Part shown: one piece after another, positions 6,457 to 9,176 of the stretch
How positions within the stretch are numbered: position 1 is the first letter of the stretch
How the letters are laid out: every line of letters starts with the position of its first letter
Assembly (NCBI GenBank): GCA_026991005.1
Contig: JALXCH010000031.1
Location: 1 to 9,176, forward strand
Length of the DNA stretch: 9,176 nucleotides
DNA from: Calditrichia bacterium
GTDB lineage: Bacteria > Calditrichota > Calditrichia > RBG-13-44-9
Direction: 5' to 3'
The notes under the pieces: model-generated
The model's input: only the letters and a program-made list of their open reading frames with translations
Told to the model about the DNA's origin: nothing
Database searches by the model: none
Position numbers and translations under genes: made by a program

Positions 6457-7149
6457 ATGGAACCCGATTTTTCTCGCTGGAATGAATTAAACAAGAAGAT
6501 CATCACCTGTCGGCAGTGTCCCCGTCTGGTGGAATGGCGCGAAAGAACAGCTCGCCAGAAGGTACGCCGGTTTGCCGATTGGGATTACTGGGGTAAACCG
6601 GTACCGGGATTTGGGGATCCGCAGGCTCAATTGTGGGTGATTGGACTGGCTCCTGCTGCTCACGGAGGGAATCGCACGGGACGAGTCTTTACAGGCGATC
6701 GCAGCGGGGATTGGCTTTTCAGGGCATTGTATCGGGCTGGGTTTGCTAACCAACCTCAATCTGTTCAACGAGAAGATGGTTTAACACTGCACAACTGTTA
6801 CGTGAGTGCGGTGGTGCGCTGCGCTCCTCCGGGAAACAAGCCGTTGGGGGAGGAAATCGACAATTGTCGCCCCTTTTTAATGGAAGAATTCCGCTTGCTT
6901 ACTAAACTTCGGGTGATGGTTACCCTGGGGCAAATTGCCTTTCGGGAAACATTGAAGATGCTGGAAGCAGCCGGGGAAGGGAGGTTTCGCCCGCGACCTA
7001 AATTTGGGCATGGTAAGCAAATTCAGGTTCGCGATGACCTGTGGATTTTAACCTCCTACCATCCCAGTCAGCAAAACACCTTTACCGGGGTTCTAACCGA
7101 AGCAATGTTTGATGATGTGTTTCGATTGGCAAAGCAGTTGTTAAAATAA
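6457..7149 (+). CDS. Family 5 uracil-DNA glycosylase (UDGb type), iron-sulfur cluster protein
   Basis: UDGb enzymes remove uracil, and in characterised members also hypoxanthine and some other deaminated or oxidised bases, from DNA to start base excision repair. The 230-residue length fits. Four cysteines placed to hold a 4Fe-4S cluster are C18 and C21 (CRQCPRL), C122 (VVRCAPPGNKP) and C137 (DNCRPF). The active-site loop reads GLAPAAHGGNRTGRVFTGD (63-81), the family 5 version that lacks the polar catalytic residue found in family 1 and 4 motifs. The second loop, SYHPSQQNTFTG (200-211), carries the conserved H202. These two signatures separate it from family 4 (UDGa). The ribosome site upstream is weak. 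The gene stands alone after the repeat-rich spacer and converges with the transporter gene, so it is probably transcribed by itself. Confidence 0.95.
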   Translation: MEPDFSRWNELNKKIITCRQCPRLVEWRERTARQKVRRFADWDYWGKPVPGFGDPQAQLWVIGLAPAAHGGNRTGRVFTGDRSGDWLFRALYRAGFANQPQSVQREDGLTLHNCYVSAVVRCAPPGNKPLGEEIDNCRPFLMEEFRLLTKLRVMVTLGQIAFRETLKMLEAAGEGRFRPRPKFGHGKQIQVRDDLWILTSYHPSQQNTFTGVLTEAMFDDVFRLAKQLLK

Positions 7150-7186
7150 ATACTGGAAAAGAGACGTTTTTTAATCAAAAAGGCGG

Positions 7187-7229
7187 AAAGAAAAAATCCC
7201 CTGTTCCATCAAAATGGAAACAGGGGATT
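7187..7229 (-). terminator. Intrinsic terminator of the OPT transporter gene
   Basis: The arms at 7195-7209 and 7214-7229 pair over 15 bp with one bulged A and a four-base loop. Read on the minus strand, the hairpin is followed by a T-rich tract (complement of the A-run at 7187-7196), the classic rho-independent layout. On the plus strand no T-run follows, so it mainly serves the minus-strand gene, whose stop is 34 bases before the hairpin. The hairpin could still help stop plus-strand transcripts from the glycosylase gene. Confidence 0.9.
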
Positions 7230-7263
7230 GTCCTATTGGGGGAATTTATTGTTTGTTCTGAAT

Positions 7264-9176
7264 TTATTTGCTGGATTTTGCATTCATGGCATCTTTGTAC
7301 ATGTAGATGCTTAATAACACAAACATCACAAAACCCAGAATTTCGGCACCACTGGATTGCGTCCAGTGTTCATAAGTACTACCCAGAGCATGTACCAGCG
7401 TCCAATCCGGAGAAATGAATTGTTTCCCGAAAAAGATGATGAACGCCGAAACCACTCCCATAATTGCGCCGCCAGCTATAAAACCGGAAGCAATCAAAGT
7501 ACCTTTCTCCCGACGAGCGTCGTTTAATGCTTCATCTTTAGAACGGGTGGAAACAAGGTAGGCAATAAACCCGCCGATGAGAATGGGTGTGTTAAGATGG
7601 ATGGGTAAGTACATCCCCAGGGCAAAAGCAAGGGGAGGCACATGAACCATTTCCAGAATAATGGCCAGAAAAACCCCGGCCATATAGGCTAACCAGGGAG
7701 CCGGTTGGTTGGACATAAGCGGTTTTAGCACGGCTGCCATCGCCGAGGCCTGGGGCGCTTCTAATCCCCCAGGACCAAAACCGTATGTTTTGTAAAGCAC
7801 CAGAATAACCACTCCCACCGAAGCTGCAGCGAAGGTTGTTCCAAGGAATTTAAACCGTTCTTGCGTGCGAGGGGTGGTACCCAGCCAGTAGCCAATTTTC
7901 AGGTCAGTGATAAAACCACCAGCCATGGAAAGAGCTGTACAAACCACACCACCAATAATTAGCGCAGCCAGCATTCCTTGATTTCCCGAAAGGCCTACTT
8001 TTACCAGAATAACCGAGGAGAGAATAAGCGTCATCAAAGTCATTCCCGAAACAGGGTTGGTACCCACAATGGCAATCGCCCGGGCAGCAACTGTGGTGAA
8101 TAGAAAGGCAATAATAGTTACAATAAGCAGTCCCACCACAGCATGCCCGATGTTGTGGACGACTCCAATGGCAAAGAAGATAAAAATTCCGAAGAGAGTA
8201 AGGATGATCATGGTGACCACCCATTTCATGCGAATATCCAGTTGAGTTCGGGGAACATTGTTTTCATCGTGTGCTAAATGACCACCGAAAATTTCATCTT
8301 TGGCTAATTTGAAGGCTCCCACAATAATGCGCCACGATTTGATGATGCCGATAATTCCTGCGGCAGCAATTCCTCCGATTCCCACGTGGCGAACATAGTC
8401 GTAAAAAATTTCCAGGGGGGCCATCTGGGAAATGGGTTTGGTGGATTGCAAAATAGGTTGAGGGATGTACTGCCCGATAAAATAGACAATGGGAATGAGC
8501 ACCCACCAGGCCAGAAAGGAACCGGCAGCGATGATCATGGCATATCGGAGTCCCACAATGTAACCCAGCCCCATTACCGCAGCGCCGATATTTAGTCGGA
8601 ACTCCAGTTTCACACTTTCGGCCAGGGCTTTCCCCCAACCAAATACAGTGGTGGAAACAACTTCTTTCCAGGTTTCAAATGCGGAAACGATAAAATCGTA
8701 TAATCCGCCAACTGCAGCGGCTTTTAAGAGAATTTTCGCCTGCTCACCGCCAGATTCTCCTGCCACCAATACTTCCGTAGTCGCTGTCGCTTCCGGGAAG
8801 GGAAACTCTCCATGCATATCCTTTACAAAATAGCGTCGGAAGGGAATCAGGAAGAGAATTCCCAGGAATCCCCCGAAAAGCGACGCCAGAAATATTTGCC
8901 AGAAATTGGCATTTAATCCAAGTATGTAAAGTCCCGGAATGGTAAAAATTGCTCCGGCGACAATCACGCCAGAAGCTGCGCCAATGGATTGGATGATGAC
9001 ATTTTCCGAAAGGGAGTTCTTACGTTTCAGGGCAACCGATAGCCCTACCGCCAGAATAGCAATGGGAATAGCGGCTTCAAAAACCTGCCCGATTTTGAGT
9101 CCCAGATATGCAGCGGCTGCCGAAAATAAAATAGCGTAGAAAATACCCCAGAAAAGGGAGTAAGGGGTCACCTCCG
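7264..9176 (-). CDS. OPT-family (oligopeptide) transporter, N-terminus cut by the window edge
   Basis: This is an integral inner-membrane secondary transporter. Prokaryotic OPT members are thought to take up small peptides or metal-chelate compounds with protons. The substrate cannot be told from sequence. At least 637 codons are visible, close to the usual 600-680 residues, with about 14-16 hydrophobic segments. Recognisable family stretches are EVTPYSLFWG followed by AYLGLKIGQVFEAAIP near the N-terminus, TNPVSGMTLMTLI in the middle, DLKIGYWLGTTPRTQ, and FALGMYLPIHLNTPILIGG toward the C-terminus. The GTG at 9169-9171 opens the longest internal frame but encodes the valine of the conserved (P)EVTP motif. 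The frame stays open to the edge (preceding codon GAG), so the true start lies outside. It converges with the glycosylase gene and ends in a strong terminator. Confidence 0.93.
   Translation of the reverse strand, partial: EVTPYSLFWGIFYAILFSAAAAYLGLKIGQVFEAAIPIAILAVGLSVALKRKNSLSENVIIQSIGAASGVIVAGAIFTIPGLYILGLNANFWQIFLASLFGGFLGILFLIPFRRYFVKDMHGEFPFPEATATTEVLVAGESGGEQAKILLKAAAVGGLYDFIVSAFETWKEVVSTTVFGWGKALAESVKLEFRLNIGAAVMGLGYIVGLRYAMIIAAGSFLAWWVLIPIVYFIGQYIPQPILQSTKPISQMAPLEIFYDYVRHVGIGGIAAAGIIGIIKSWRIIVGAFKLAKDEIFGGHLAHDENNVPRTQLDIRMKWVVTMIILTLFGIFIFFAIGVVHNIGHAVVGLLIVTIIAFLFTTVAARAIAIVGTNPVSGMTLMTLILSSVILVKVGLSGNQGMLAALIIGGVVCTALSMAGGFITDLKIGYWLGTTPRTQERFKFLGTTFAAASVGVVILVLYKTYGFGPGGLEAPQASAMAAVLKPLMSNQPAPWLAYMAGVFLAIILEMVHVPPLAFALGMYLPIHLNTPILIGGFIAYLVSTRSKDEALNDARREKGTLIASGFIAGGAIMGVVSAFIIFFGKQFISPDWTLVHALGSTYEHWTQSSGAEILGFVMFVLLSIYMYKDAMNAKSSK

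Noticed and set aside
7157..7173. T-run GACGTTTTTTAATC after the glycosylase gene as a plus-strand terminator
   Set aside because: No stable GC-containing hairpin precedes the T-run; only a weak AAAA/TTTT pairing is possible.

Overview
The window looks like an ordinary chromosomal segment of a bacterium with moderate GC content. The coding parts are near 48-50% GC by eye, and the one long spacer is AT-rich. Several features fit the FCB superphylum or a neighbouring lineage such as Calditrichota, Ignavibacteriota or KSB1-like groups: a large membrane-anchored VWA protein, a single-domain-anchor YbbR protein with the KMNKxYxYxxDxPxxY start seen in that group, and short hairpin repeats of the Bacteroidota/Chlorobi style. 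The family 5 uracil-DNA glycosylase is most often found in thermophiles and some actinobacteria, so a warm habitat is possible. The taxonomic placement is inference, not something the sequence proves.

Left part (1-5753): five genes run on the plus strand. They are the 3' part of a formamidopyrimidine-DNA glycosylase gene (mutM), an S-adenosyl-L-methionine hydrolase (DUF62) three bases downstream, a YbbR/CdaR-like membrane-anchored protein, tsaD (tRNA t6A synthesis), and a 715-720 residue VWA protein with two N-terminal and one C-terminal membrane segments. mutM and the hydrolase gene are almost certainly co-transcribed and translationally coupled. The remaining spacers are 66, 183 and 89 bases, so the string may be one operon or several units.

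Middle part (5754-6456): a 703-base AT-rich spacer has no credible gene. It begins with five tandem heptads (AATTRAG) that overlap the stop codon of the VWA gene. It also holds a cluster of REP-like hairpins, four of which share a GAA loop. One hairpin is bracketed by a 9-base direct repeat.

Right part (6457-9176): a family 5 uracil-DNA glycosylase gene on the plus strand converges on an OPT-family transporter gene on the minus strand. A strong intrinsic terminator between them is oriented for the transporter. The transporter gene runs off the right edge, so its N-terminus is missing. The GTG near the edge is probably an internal valine codon.

Functionally this is housekeeping content: base excision repair (MutM, UDGb), tRNA modification (TsaD), SAM turnover, envelope proteins (YbbR, VWA) and peptide uptake (OPT). 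I found no CRISPR array, tRNA, rRNA, insertion sequence gene or evident undescribed multi-gene system. The most interesting material is the repeat-rich spacer and the uncharacterised VWA membrane protein.
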